A DNA stretch of 64,000 nt from Rhodoplanes tepidamans (GCF_030813915.1 NZ_JAUSUJ010000018.1:88162-152161); one strand, 5' to 3'. Positions 33,613 to 41,575 are shown, numbered from the stretch's first letter. A program made the numbers and translations. Notes: a model not told the origin generated them from the sequence alone.

Positions 33613-34044
33613 ATGACCTTCGAGCTGAAGTCGATCCATCCCGACCCGTCGCAGGCCCACAAGATGCCCTACGCGCCGGCCGTGCACATCGTCGGCGCCT
33701 GCGACCTGATGTTCATCTCGGGGGCCACAGCCTCGAAGCTCTATCACGACCATCCGCATCGCGACGAGGAGCACGTCCATCCGCATTCGATCGAAGAGCA
33801 GACGAGGAACGCCATGGAGGCGATCAAGTCGATCCTCGACGAGGTCGGCGCGAGCTGGAAGGACGTGGTGAAGATCACCAAGTACCTGACCGACATCCGC
33901 GACGGCGACGGCATGCACCGCGCCATGCGCCCCTATTTCGGCGACTGGCGCCCGGCCAGCACCATGGTGTGCATCAACCAGCTCTCGTCGCCGGGTGCGC
34001 GCGTGGAGCTGGACATGATCGTGGCATTGCCGAAGAAGGGGTGA
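33613..34044 (+). CDS. RidA/YjgF-family protein
   Basis: RidA-type enzymes deaminate reactive enamine/imine intermediates. The 143-aa product has the family core LMFISGATA, the helix EEQTRNAMEAIKSILDEVGASWKDVVKITKYLTDI, and the conserved arginine in GARVELDMIVAL that binds the substrate carboxylate. A His-rich insert (DHPHRDEEHVHPHS) after the first strands is unusual and resembles a metal-binding loop. The ATG follows GGAGACGTCCC. It lies downstream of the ABC permease, separated by a repeat, so it may be an independent unit. It could be a catabolic RidA subgroup member rather than archetypal RidA. Confidence 0.88.
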   Translation: MTFELKSIHPDPSQAHKMPYAPAVHIVGACDLMFISGATASKLYHDHPHRDEEHVHPHSIEEQTRNAMEAIKSILDEVGASWKDVVKITKYLTDIRDGDGMHRAMRPYFGDWRPASTMVCINQLSSPGARVELDMIVALPKKG

Positions 34045-34057
34045 GCGGATCGCCTCC

Positions 34058-34096
34058 GACGACGCGTCGTGGCCGGGGCTCGCCCCGGCCATGACG
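34058..34096. repeat. Palindromic repeat, family D
   Basis: The perfect hairpin GGCCGGGGCTCGCCCCGGCC (34071-34090) is flanked by GTCGT and ATGACG. It resembles the widespread Rhizobiales repeat with a GGCCGGG core and lies between convergent ridA and toxin genes. Confidence 0.6.
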
Positions 34097-34462
34097 TCAA
34101 TGCGGCCTGGACGGCAGGACTCGCATACGCGTGCGGCCGGGTTCGACGATGCTGAAGTGTCCGGCCCAGTCGGTCCGTTCGGCGATGCGAACTGTGATCG
34201 ACGCACCTGCATTTCCGGCCGCCGGCATGGAAAGGCGGAACAGCACCACGCCGCACGTGGCCGGCAGCCCGTACCGCCAGGCAAGCTCACCGAAATCCTT
34301 GTCGAACGTCGGCAAGATCCGGTTCTCCCGGATAGCGCGGTCGAGAACGTCTTCGTCACTTGCGCCGGGAGCATCGATCCGGATCCAGGCGACGTCGTGC
34401 CCGGCGGCCCGCAGTTCGACGACAGCCGAAGCCGGCATGTTCTCGTTCGCGAGGAAGCGCAT
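34097..34462 (-). CDS. DUF5615 PIN-like toxin
   Basis: The 121-aa product begins MRFLANENMPASAVVELRAAGHDV and continues DEDVLDRAIRENRILPTFDKDFGEL. The acidic residues (N/E at the start, D in DEDV, and TFDKDFG) are laid out as in DUF5615 PIN-like nucleases. These are type II toxins paired with DUF433 antitoxins, probably cleaving RNA. Its ATG directly abuts the antitoxin stop with no gap. The protein is complete in length for the family. Confidence 0.85.
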   Translation of the reverse strand: MRFLANENMPASAVVELRAAGHDVAWIRIDAPGASDEDVLDRAIRENRILPTFDKDFGELAWRYGLPATCGVVLFRLSMPAAGNAGASITVRIAERTDWAGHFSIVEPGRTRMRVLPSRPH

Positions 34463-34693
34463 TCAGACGACGCTCGGATAGACCTTTTCGGACGCGAGCA
34501 GCCCGTGCGCGTAGGCGAGGCACGCCGTGACGTCCTCGTGGGTGAGCCCCGGGTAGTTCTGCAGAATGTCGGTCTCGCTCCAGCCGTCGGCCATGAGGCC
34601 GATGACGAAGTCGACCGAGATCCGCGTTCCGCGGACCACCGGCTTTCCGGCCAGGACGGCGGGATCGAGTACGATACGGGACAGGTCGGCCAC
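34463..34693 (-). CDS. DUF433 antitoxin
   Basis: This 76-aa protein has the DUF433 signature (LDPAVLAGKPVVRGTRISVDFV, LQNYPGLTHEDVTACLAYA), a small helix-turn-helix-like domain that neutralises the DUF5615 toxin encoded immediately after it. It starts at a GTG eight bases after GGAGG. The abutting arrangement gives tight translational coupling. The role as an antitoxin is inferred from the pairing. Confidence 0.88.
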   Translation of the reverse strand: MADLSRIVLDPAVLAGKPVVRGTRISVDFVIGLMADGWSETDILQNYPGLTHEDVTACLAYAHGLLASEKVYPSVV

Positions 34694-34760
34694 GGGATCA
34701 TCCTCCGATGGCGCAGTCTAACGTGAATCTATCGACCTGACACCTGGGCCGTGCGGCGCC

Positions 34761-35684
34761 TCACCCGGCCAGGGCGATGTGCTGGTGGCCGGGCCTGCCG
34801 TGCAGGAAGCCGTTGGAGAAGGCGGCGTTCGGCATCAGGGCGGCGACCCGCGCCTCGCCCTCGGCGGCGGCGAGCCGGCCGTCGAGCACGTCGCGGAAGG
34901 CCCGCGCCACCGCCACCATGTCGCAGGTGTGCGGCGACAGGCGGAACGCGCGCACGCCGCGCGACACCACCGCGTCGAGGTCGCCGATCAGGTTGACCAC
35001 CGTGTCTGAGAGCGTCTGCACGCCGTTGACCGAGAGGAAGCGGCGGCCCTCCAGCGTGTCGACCTCCAGCCCGTCCGGGTCCTTGTTGCAGACGAACTGG
35101 CAGGAATCCTTGGCGAGCCCGTGGATGCGGGCGTGGTAGCAGCGCGCCGAGATGGCGAGCGGCGCCCGGCCGAAGGCCCAGGCCTCGAGCGTCGCGGTCC
35201 GCGCCTTGGCGGCGAGCGGCCCCATGGCGCTCATCGGCAGCTCGGGCGGCAGGCAGATGTGCACGGCGCCCTGCTTCTCCATGAAGGCGACCGTGCCCTC
35301 GTTGTAGACGTTGATCAGCGGGCCGATGGCGTGCGGCCGCCCGGCGATCGGCGAGAGCGCCGAGACGTCGCTCGCCTCGACGAGCACGTCCGGGATCGCC
35401 AGGAGATCGTTGATCATCCTGCGCTCGCGCGGCAGCGTCGGCAGCGCCAGCGAGGAGAGGATCACGGTCTTGCCACCGCGCTGCAGGCGCTCGATCACGC
35501 CCGGCATGTCGTCCTGGTAGAACGGCAGGCGCTTCGAGCACACCACCTCGCCGACGCAGACGCGCTCCACCGGCGCCTCGTCGGCGATCCGGTAATGGAA
35601 GTCGCGCCACTGCTCGGGCGACCAGTTGAACAGCACCGCTCCGAGCGTCAGGGTCGGCCGCGCCGCGGTGTCCGAAGATGACAT
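34761..35684 (-). CDS. ubiV: Ubiquinone anaerobic biosynthesis protein UbiV
   Basis: UbiV is a U32-family protein that, together with UbiU, binds [4Fe-4S] clusters and hydroxylates the ubiquinone ring without O2. The 307-aa product has four candidate cluster cysteines: one in RVCVGEVVC near residue 43-49, and Cys182, Cys195 and Cys199 (CYHARIHGLAKDSCQFVC), with the 13-4 spacing known in E. coli UbiV. The start is MSSSDTAARP. It follows ubiU on the same strand, separated by ~150 bases holding a family A repeat, so co-transcription is possible but not certain. Confidence 0.93.
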   Translation of the reverse strand: MSSSDTAARPTLTLGAVLFNWSPEQWRDFHYRIADEAPVERVCVGEVVCSKRLPFYQDDMPGVIERLQRGGKTVILSSLALPTLPRERRMINDLLAIPDVLVEASDVSALSPIAGRPHAIGPLINVYNEGTVAFMEKQGAVHICLPPELPMSAMGPLAAKARTATLEAWAFGRAPLAISARCYHARIHGLAKDSCQFVCNKDPDGLEVDTLEGRRFLSVNGVQTLSDTVVNLIGDLDAVVSRGVRAFRLSPHTCDMVAVARAFRDVLDGRLAAAEGEARVAALMPNAAFSNGFLHGRPGHQHIALAG

Positions 35685-35710
35685 TGTCTCAGATCCCGAT
35701 ATCCGACGGC

Positions 35711-35814
35711 GTCATTCCGGGGCGACGCGCAGCGCCGAACCCGGAATCCAGCCGAAAACTCCGAGCGCGGTGCTGGATTCCGGGTTCGCGCCTTCGGCGC
35801 GCCCCGGAATGACC
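35711..35814. repeat. Dispersed palindromic repeat, family A, copy 2
   Basis: GTCATTCCGGGGCG... and its inverted partner CCCCGGAATGAC flank inner arms ACCCGGAATCCAGC/GCTGGATTCCGGGT. It has the same design as the copy at 2781-2887. It lies between ubiV and ubiU, so it would be transcribed inside that operon and could form a large RNA hairpin. Confidence 0.85.
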
Positions 35815-35833
35815 AGCGACGGCTCCGCTGTTC

Positions 35834-36913
35834 TCATCGCCACGTCTTCTGATAGGCGCCGCGCGTCGTCGAGGCGCCCTCGGAGAGCGCCATCAGGGCG
35901 CGGGCATTGATCGGCAGGCCGCGGGCGTGCTGGTCGAGCGCGCCGCGCAGGGCCCGCACCACCGCGTCCGTGTAGCTGCGGCTGCGCTGCCGGCCCTCGA
36001 TCTTCAGCGCCGTCACGCCGGCCTCGGCGAGCGGCGGGATCAGCAGGCTGGCGTCGAGGCTCGCCGGGTCCTCGAAGATGTGCGAGGTCTCGCCGTTCGC
36101 CGTGAAGCGGCCCTTGCACAGCGTCGGATACGGCATCGGCTGGCCGCCCGGCACGGTGTTGATCATGAACTCGCCGAGGCGCGAGACGAAGTTGCCCTTC
36201 TCCTGCGCATAGGTGACGTGGCTCGGCGGCGAGCAGACGCCGTTCATGTTGGGCGAGCAGCCGGTGGCGTAGGAGGACAGCGAGCAGCGCCCCTCCGCCA
36301 TCACGCACAGGCCGCCGAACACGAACACCTCGGTCTCGCAGGGGATCTCCTTGTTGAGGACGGCGATCTCCTGGACGGTCAGAACCCGCGGCAGTACCAC
36401 GCGGCGGACGCCGAAGCGCTCGACGAAGAAGCCGATCGCCTCCGGATTGGCGGCCGCCGCCTGCACCGAGAGATGCAGCCGCAGGCCGGGGTGCTTCTCG
36501 GCGGCGTAGTCGAGCAGGCCGATGTCGGCGACGATCGCGGCGTCGCCGCCGATCTGGGCGATGGTGTCGATGGCGCGGTGCCACGCCTCCGGCTGCCCGG
36601 CGCGCGGGAACGTGTTGACGGCGATCAGCACCTTGACGCCGCGCTTGTGGGCGTAGGCGACGCCCTCGGCCATCTCGGCGGGCGAGAAGTTGAGGCCCGG
36701 GAAGTTGCGCGCGTTGGTGTCGTCGGCGAAGCCGCAATAGACCGAGTCGGCGCCCGCCTCGATGGCGGCCCGCATGGCCGCCGGCGTGCCGGCCGGGCAG
36801 ACCAGCTCGAGCTTGCCCTTGGGCGTCCAGGTGTCGGTCGTCGTCGAGCCGGCCGGCTTGGAGCCCGTCGACTTGGCGGGGGCGGGCCGTTCGGCCGCGA
36901 GAGTGGGGGTCAT
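35834..36913 (-). CDS. ubiU: Ubiquinone anaerobic biosynthesis protein UbiU
   Basis: UbiU is the partner of UbiV in O2-independent ubiquinone hydroxylation; it is a U32-family (peptidase-like fold) iron-sulfur protein. The 359-aa product has the start LELVCPAGTPAAMRAAIEAGADSVYCG and the cluster cysteines FGGLCVMAEGRCSLSSYATG followed by NGVC and a later LCKGRF, with the 7 and 17 residue spacings of E. coli UbiU. Residues 1-33 are a Pro/Ser/Thr-rich extension. Its ATG overlaps the ubiT stop (ATGA), showing tight coupling. Confidence 0.94.
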   Translation of the reverse strand: MTPTLAAERPAPAKSTGSKPAGSTTTDTWTPKGKLELVCPAGTPAAMRAAIEAGADSVYCGFADDTNARNFPGLNFSPAEMAEGVAYAHKRGVKVLIAVNTFPRAGQPEAWHRAIDTIAQIGGDAAIVADIGLLDYAAEKHPGLRLHLSVQAAAANPEAIGFFVERFGVRRVVLPRVLTVQEIAVLNKEIPCETEVFVFGGLCVMAEGRCSLSSYATGCSPNMNGVCSPPSHVTYAQEKGNFVSRLGEFMINTVPGGQPMPYPTLCKGRFTANGETSHIFEDPASLDASLLIPPLAEAGVTALKIEGRQRSRSYTDAVVRALRGALDQHARGLPINARALMALSEGASTTRGAYQKTWR

Positions 36914-37464
36914 GAGCCGCTCCGTGGGCGGGCGAAGGCGATGCCGGTGATGCGCTCGGCGACCGAGGCGGCGAGCCGGCCGACCTGCTCGGCCGGCGAG
37001 GCGAGCGGGCCGAGCACCGCGGCGGCCTCGGCGACGAGGTCGATCTCGGCGTCGTCGAGCGCGTTGCGCAGCGCCACCACGGCCGACATGTCGCCTTCCA
37101 CGGTCAGGTCGCGCGAGAAGAACAGGGCGTCGCCGTCATAGGCGCCGTGGATCAGCCCGACCAGCGCGCCGAGCGGCCCGGCGATGCGGGCGTCGGCCTG
37201 CGGCTCCTCGCCCGGACGCACCACCAGGACCTCGGGGTCCTCGGCGCGCGGCGTCATCACCACGACGAAGGGCAGGTCGGTCGGCTCGATCAGGAACCGC
37301 TTCCCCGCCTGGTCGCCCAGGCGGGCGAACATGCCGGGATGCCGCCGGGCGGCCGACTTGACGACGAGATCGAGGGCGGCCGCGAGCGGGGCGAGCGGCA
37401 GCGGCCGCAGGCCGAACGCGAGAACCCCCGGGAGCTCGGGAACTGTGGCTGAGTTGCTCGACAT
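36910..37464 (-). CDS. ubiT: Ubiquinone accessory factor UbiT (SCP2 domain)
   Basis: UbiT is an SCP2-type lipid-binding protein that, like UbiJ in aerobic synthesis, is thought to present ubiquinone intermediates to UbiUV. The 184-aa product has the SCP2-like part (FLIEPTDLPFVVVMTPRAE, VRPGEEPQADARIAGPLGAL, DALFFSRDLTVEGDMSAVVAL). It is the first gene of the ubiTUV unit and starts 38 bases from a palindromic FNR/FixK-like box in the divergent region shared with ubiD, which suggests low-oxygen activation. Confidence 0.9.
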   Translation of the reverse strand: MSSNSATVPELPGVLAFGLRPLPLAPLAAALDLVVKSAARRHPGMFARLGDQAGKRFLIEPTDLPFVVVMTPRAEDPEVLVVRPGEEPQADARIAGPLGALVGLIHGAYDGDALFFSRDLTVEGDMSAVVALRNALDDAEIDLVAEAAAVLGPLASPAEQVGRLAASVAERITGIAFARPRSGS

Positions 37465-37501
37465 GGAATGGCTTGGTTACCGCGCCGCAGCGGCTGGCAC
37501 T

Positions 37502-37515
37502 TTGTCCTATGTCAA
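37502..37515. promoter_or_regulatory. FNR/FixK-like box between ubiT and ubiD
   Basis: TTGTC-CTAT-GTCAA matches the FixK/FNR pattern TTGA-N6-TCAA with one mismatch (TTGT). It lies 38 bases from the ubiT start and 52 bases from the ubiD start, so it could drive either or both anaerobic quinone units. Confidence 0.55.
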
Positions 37516-37566
37516 GGACTCACGACAGGCTAGCGCTCTTGATCCCCTCCCTTCCGGAGACGAGCC

Positions 37567-39063
37567 GTGCCGATCCGAGACTTTCCGCCCTTTCGCGACC
37601 TGCGCGACTTCATGCGCCATCTCGACGCAGCCGGCGAGGTGGCGCGGGTGTCCGAACCGGTCGACATCGTCCACGACATGGCGGAGGTCCATCGCCGCGT
37701 GATCGCCCGCGACGGGCCGGCGCTGGTGTTCGAGTGCCCGCGCGACGCGAGCGGCCGGATCCTGCCCGTGCCGGTGGTCGCCAACCTGTTCGGCACGCGG
37801 GCCCGCGTCGCCGCCGGCCTCGGCATCCGGCCCGAACGGCTGGCCGAGCTCGGCGAGGCGCTCGCGAGCCTGCGCGAGCCGCAACCCGTGGACGGCCTGC
37901 GCGACGCCCTCGCCCGCCTGCCGATCCTGCGCGCCGCGATGCGGACCCGCGCCGAGGTCGTCGACCGGCCGCCGGCCCAGGACGAGGTGCGGCTCGGCCG
38001 GGACGTCGATCTCGCGGCCCTGCCCGTGCAGACCTGCTGGCCCGGCGAGGCCGGCCCGCTGATCACCTGGGGCGTGGTGGTGACCCGCCCGCCGGACCAG
38101 GAGGCGGTCGCCGGCTACAATCTCGGCATCTACCGCATGCAGGTGCTGGGACGCGACCGCGTCATCATGCGCTGGCTGCACCATCGCGGCGGGGCGAAGC
38201 ACCACGCCCAGTGGGCGGCGCAGGGCCAGGAGACGCCGGTGGCGGTGGCGATCGGCACCGATCCGGCCACCATGCTGAGCGCCGTGCTGCCGCTGCCCGA
38301 GACGCTGTCGGAGGTGCGCTTCTCCGGGCTGCTGCGCGGCGCCCGGCCGCGGCTGGCCAAGGCCCGCACCGTGCCGCTGATGGTGCCGGCGGATTCGGAG
38401 ATCGTGCTGGAGGGCTTCGTCTCGCCGACCGAGACGGCGCCGGAGGGCCCGTTCGGCGACCACACCGGCTACTACAACTCGGTCGAGCCGTTCCCGGTGA
38501 TGCGCGTCACCGCGATCACGACGCGGCGCGACCCGAGCTACCTCTCGACCTTGACGGGCCGCGCGCCGGACGAGCCGGCGGTGCTGGGCGCCACCTTCAA
38601 CGAGCTGTTCCTGCCGATCGTCAAGCGCGCCTTCCCGGAGATCGTCGACGTCTGGCTGCCGCCGCACGCCTGCTCGTACCGGATGGCGATCATCTCGATC
38701 AGGAAGCGCTATCCCGGCCACGCCCGTCGCATCATGATGGGCCTGTGGGGGATGCTGCCGCAGTTCACCTACACCAAGCTGATCGTGGTGGTGGACGACG
38801 ACGTCGATCCGAAGAGCTGGGACGACGTCGCCTGGGCGATCTCGACCCGCTTCGACGCCTCGCGCGACCTGATGGTGATCGACCGCACGCCGATCGACTA
38901 TCTCGACTTCGCCTCGCCGCTCTCCGGCCTCGGCGGCAAGCTCGGCCTCGACGCCACCAACAAGATCGGGACCGAGACCAGCCGCGAATGGGGCCAGGTG
39001 CTCAAGGCCACGCCCGACCTGGTCGCGCGCGTCGACGCGCTGTGGCCGAAGCTGGGCCTTTGA
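37567..39063 (+). CDS. ubiD: UbiD-family decarboxylase (3-octaprenyl-4-hydroxybenzoate carboxy-lyase)
   Basis: UbiD enzymes use prenylated FMN to decarboxylate aromatic acids; UbiD itself removes the carboxylate of polyprenyl-4-hydroxybenzoate in ubiquinone synthesis. The 498-aa product is full length, with VPVVANLFGTRARVAAGLG, the prFMN region GYNLGIYRMQVLGRDRVIMRW, and the E-R-E-type acid cluster region SEIVLEGFVSPTETAPEGPFGDHTGYY. It is divergent from ubiTUV, supporting a quinone role. The prenyltransferase UbiX is not in this window. Other UbiD paralogues act on phenolics or naphthoates, but the position argues for ubiquinone. Confidence 0.9.
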   Translation: MPIRDFPPFRDLRDFMRHLDAAGEVARVSEPVDIVHDMAEVHRRVIARDGPALVFECPRDASGRILPVPVVANLFGTRARVAAGLGIRPERLAELGEALASLREPQPVDGLRDALARLPILRAAMRTRAEVVDRPPAQDEVRLGRDVDLAALPVQTCWPGEAGPLITWGVVVTRPPDQEAVAGYNLGIYRMQVLGRDRVIMRWLHHRGGAKHHAQWAAQGQETPVAVAIGTDPATMLSAVLPLPETLSEVRFSGLLRGARPRLAKARTVPLMVPADSEIVLEGFVSPTETAPEGPFGDHTGYYNSVEPFPVMRVTAITTRRDPSYLSTLTGRAPDEPAVLGATFNELFLPIVKRAFPEIVDVWLPPHACSYRMAIISIRKRYPGHARRIMMGLWGMLPQFTYTKLIVVVDDDVDPKSWDDVAWAISTRFDASRDLMVIDRTPIDYLDFASPLSGLGGKLGLDATNKIGTETSREWGQVLKATPDLVARVDALWPKLGL

Positions 39064-39107
39064 AGGGGCGTCGTGATCGAGGACATCGTTCCCGAGCCGC
39101 ACGCCCC

Positions 39108-39255
39108 GATACCCTTTCCCTGAGGGAGAGGGTCGACGCGGGAAGCGCGTCGGGGTGAGGGTTTACGGCGTCAATTGGTTGCCTCGGCCCCCCTCACCCG
39201 GATCTCGCGCGGTCGCGCGAGATCCGACCTCTCCCCGCCGGGGAGAGGTGAAAGA
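39108..39255. repeat. Composite palindromic repeats, family C
   Basis: The stretch contains CTTTCCCTGAGGGAGAGGGT, a CGACGCG/CGCGTCG-type inverted repeat, ATCTCGCGCGGTCGCGCGAGAT, and the hairpin CCTCTCCCCGCCGGGGAGAGG. The same CTCTCCCC/GGGGAGAG hairpin occurs at 41457-41503 and 59036-59069. No T-run follows. The repeat fills most of the gap between two convergent genes. Confidence 0.7.
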
Positions 39256-39263
39256 AAGCCCCC

Positions 39264-39752
39264 TCAGTTCCCCTGCTTCCTGAAGCGCAGCTCGCGCGGG
39301 CCGCCGGTCAGCACCAGGGCGTCGTCCACCACCCGCCAGTGCGTCGCCTGGTTGAGGGCGGCGAGCATCTCCTCGTCGCCGCGGGCGCGATCGGGCGGAC
39401 ACGGACGCTCGGTGCGCGGACCGACCAGCACCGTCACGGTGTCGCCCGCCACCACCAGGCGCGCCTTCACGGCGTTGCACCACAGCTCGATCTCGGCGAG
39501 GCCGTTGTCGGCGATGTCGAGGATCGGGACCTTCTTGGAGCCCTTCATCGGATCGGTGTCCATGCGCAGCTCCTGCCCGTAAGGGAAGGCCGCCTGCGCC
39601 GCCGCGGGCCCGGATCCCGCACCGCCGGCCGCGAGTCCCGCGGCGAGAAGGCCGAGCGCCGCGGCGAAGCGGACCGGACGGCGCGCGCCTCCGGGGATCG
39701 GGCCCCCGCGCCGGGTCGAAGGCCGCGGATCCAGGGCGCAGTGCCGAATCAT
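39264..39752 (-). CDS. Secreted META/HslJ-domain protein
   Basis: The ~162-aa product has a signal-type hydrophobic segment (FAAALGLLAAGLAAG, cleavage near AAAQAA) after a basic N terminus, and a small C-terminal META/HslJ-like domain (IELWCNAVKARLVVAGDTVTVLVG, RPCPPDRARGDEEMLAALNQATHWRV, LVLTGGPRELRF). The two cysteines (LWCNA and RPCPP) are likely paired in the periplasm. HslJ proteins are linked to heat/novobiocin resistance, but this one is only distantly similar. The chosen ATG follows GGAG. Confidence 0.65.
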   Translation of the reverse strand: MIRHCALDPRPSTRRGGPIPGGARRPVRFAAALGLLAAGLAAGGAGSGPAAAQAAFPYGQELRMDTDPMKGSKKVPILDIADNGLAEIELWCNAVKARLVVAGDTVTVLVGPRTERPCPPDRARGDEEMLAALNQATHWRVVDDALVLTGGPRELRFRKQGN

Positions 39753-39916
39753 GGGCACACTCCGAAAACGAGAACAGATCGCCGGGGCGGCCGAATGCCG
39801 GGCCCCGCGCCCGCCGGCCGCGCCGCGGGCGCCTTGTTCTTGCCGGCTGGCCGTGGTTGTGGTCAAGCCTCGGCGGCCGCCCCGCCGATCCGGCCGATCC
39901 CCCTTTGGAGGACTTC

Positions 39917-41128
39917 ATGCGTGCGCTCGCCGTCGTCGCTGCCGCGTCCCTGACGCTCGCCCTCGCGGGCCCGGCCTTTCCGCAGGCCAAGGGCGGAACA
40001 CGGCCGGCTCCGACACCGCCCGCCGAGACGGTGCGCTACGCGACCATCTTCGGCGAGCTGATGGGCCAGCTGCCGAGCGACGCGGTGTGGCGCGAGGTCC
40101 GGCAGGGCAACCGCGTCGTCTCGGCCGAGCTCGATCTCTGCCATTCGGTGACGCCGAGCTCGAACCGCAAGGACCGCTTCGTCGTCGCCCTGAAGCCCGA
40201 GGGCGGCAAGCTCGTCGGCTCCGGCCAGAGCGAGCCCGACGGCGTGCCGATCTCGGTCAGCCTGGTGCGCAAGGCGTCGGGCGACACCTTCTCGCTCGAG
40301 GGCACCATCACGCGCGGCGGCAAGACCCAGCCGGTCGCCGCGACCGACCTCTCGGACATGAGCGAGCCGGAGTTCCAGGAGCAGCAGGCCGGCGAGGAGG
40401 AGATCGTCACCGCGCCCGGGACCTTCGCCGACATCTCCCCCGTGGCGGTCGCCGTGAAGGTGTCGCGCGAGGGTCTGCCCGAGCTGGTGAAGAGCCTGCG
40501 CGGCCAGGGCGTGCGGGTCGATTATACGAGCCTGGTGCAGACCTGCAGGGATCTGCGCAGCGGCCATCAGACGGTGCGGCTGGAGACGGCGCCGGAGCGC
40601 GCCGCGGCGCTGGTCTCGAAGCTGCAGGGCATGACGGGCGTGATCATGGCGGGCTGGACCACCGGCGCCTACGGGATCGAGCGTGCCGTGCGGATCGATG
40701 CCGCGGCGTTCATGGACGGCGGCGCCCTCAAGATCGACGCGTTGAGCGAGCGGCTATCGGCCGCGGTCGGCGCCGCGCTCGGGGCGAAGCCGGTGTCGGC
40801 GCGCTGGGACGAGGTGACGCGCGAGGTGACCATCAAGCTCGAGCGCCCCGACCAGGCGGCGCGCGGGCTCGATCTCACCGAGGTGATCGAGGTCACCCTG
40901 TTGGTCGGTCCGGAGAAGCCCGCCGGCGGCGATGGTCTCGTGATCTGGCTCGGCGAGTCCTCGGTAGAGCCGGCCGACAAGGCGGCGGGCGCCCAGCTCG
41001 CCTTCACGTCCGGCTATCACGGCCAGGAGGAGGAGAGCGCGGCGGTCGAGATCGACGCCCTGATCGCGGCGCTCGCCCGCGACCTGAACGGCCGCATCTG
41101 GGACACCGAGAACCAGCGCTGGAAGTGA
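39917..41128 (+). CDS. Secreted hypothetical protein
   Basis: The 403-aa product starts MRALAVVAAASLTLALAG, a signal peptide cleaved near AFPQA. Its mature part contains a pair of cysteines (DLCHSV and QTCRDL), long Lys/Arg/Glu-rich strands and an acidic C-terminal half (IEVTLLVGPEKP, LVIWLGESS). I do not recognise a domain. The ATG follows GGAGGACTTC. It is divergent from the META/HslJ-like gene, and both are exported. The stop is followed by a repeat-rich region. Confidence 0.7.
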   Translation: MRALAVVAAASLTLALAGPAFPQAKGGTRPAPTPPAETVRYATIFGELMGQLPSDAVWREVRQGNRVVSAELDLCHSVTPSSNRKDRFVVALKPEGGKLVGSGQSEPDGVPISVSLVRKASGDTFSLEGTITRGGKTQPVAATDLSDMSEPEFQEQQAGEEEIVTAPGTFADISPVAVAVKVSREGLPELVKSLRGQGVRVDYTSLVQTCRDLRSGHQTVRLETAPERAAALVSKLQGMTGVIMAGWTTGAYGIERAVRIDAAAFMDGGALKIDALSERLSAAVGAALGAKPVSARWDEVTREVTIKLERPDQAARGLDLTEVIEVTLLVGPEKPAGGDGLVIWLGESSVEPADKAAGAQLAFTSGYHGQEEESAAVEIDALIAALARDLNGRIWDTENQRWK

Positions 41129-41253
41129 GGGTGCGCCGAGTCTCGTCCCTCTCCACGCGAGGGCTGGCGCGGGCACCTTTCACGACGCCTGGGACGACCG
41201 CAAACGAACGGTCGTGAGGAGCCTATGACGATACGGCGAGCGCGGCGTGAGCA

Positions 41254-41297
41254 ACCGGGAACATGGGTTACAGATCTGACCTGGGACATGGGTGACA
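41254..41297 (-). mobile_element. Possible IS481-family terminal remnant
   Basis: On the minus strand GTGTCACCCATGTCCC and CTGTAACCCATGTTCCCG occur as a tandem pair ~20 bases apart. Such repeated GTxACCCATGT words are typical of the ends of IS481-type elements. No transposase gene or second end is visible, so this is at most a solo end. Confidence 0.4.
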
Positions 41298-41341
41298 CAA
41301 TTCCCGTTTCGTTCAGGTCTGCTATTGCTGCGATTGTGGGG

Positions 41342-41389
41342 GCTGTGGGCTCTGTGGGCGACGCGCTGCGTCGTCCACAAGTCCACAGC
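41342..41389. repeat. Large imperfect hairpin
   Basis: GCTGTGGGCTCTGTGGGC and the following ACGC pair with GCGTCGTCCACAAGTCCACAGC around a GCT loop, giving an arm of about 22 bases with few mismatches. It is not followed by a T-run. Confidence 0.65.
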
Positions 41390-41456
41390 GCTTCGGCCGC
41401 TTCAGCCGGTCGTCGCCGGGCGTTATGACGCCGAGCAGGACCGGTCCAAAGATCAC

Positions 41457-41503
41457 CTCGACGCGCTTCGCGCGTCGACCTCTCCCCGCTGGGGAGAGGT
41501 GAA
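41457..41503. repeat. Family C palindromic repeat, further copy
   Basis: CTCGACGCGCTTCGCGCGTCGA is followed by CCTCTCCCCGCTGGGGAGAGG and TGAAA. The second hairpin matches that at ~39228-39249. Confidence 0.7.
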
Positions 41504-41575
41504 ACGAGAGAGTCGGAGGCTCCGCGTCCCGACCCTCCCCCTCCAGGAGAGGGTGAAGCAGGCGTCCTCGTCCCG

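Larger units (their letters stand above)
41129..41575. other. Repeat-rich intergenic region with IS481-like end remnant
   Basis: No gene is seen. From left to right it holds an IS481-like pair of ACCCATGT words (41260-41296), a large imperfect hairpin (41342-41389), family C palindromes (41457-41503) and CTCCCCCTCCAGGAGAGG (41540-41553). It separates convergent genes and has collected mobile or repetitive DNA. Confidence 0.6.

Noticed and set aside
37473..39158. Alternative plus-strand frame across ubiD
   Set aside because: Arg-rich shadow of the UbiD frame, which carries all family motifs.
41225..41428. 67-codon frame over the IS481-like end
   Set aside because: Its sequence is explained by the ACCCATGT repeats and the large hairpin; no domain or ribosome site.
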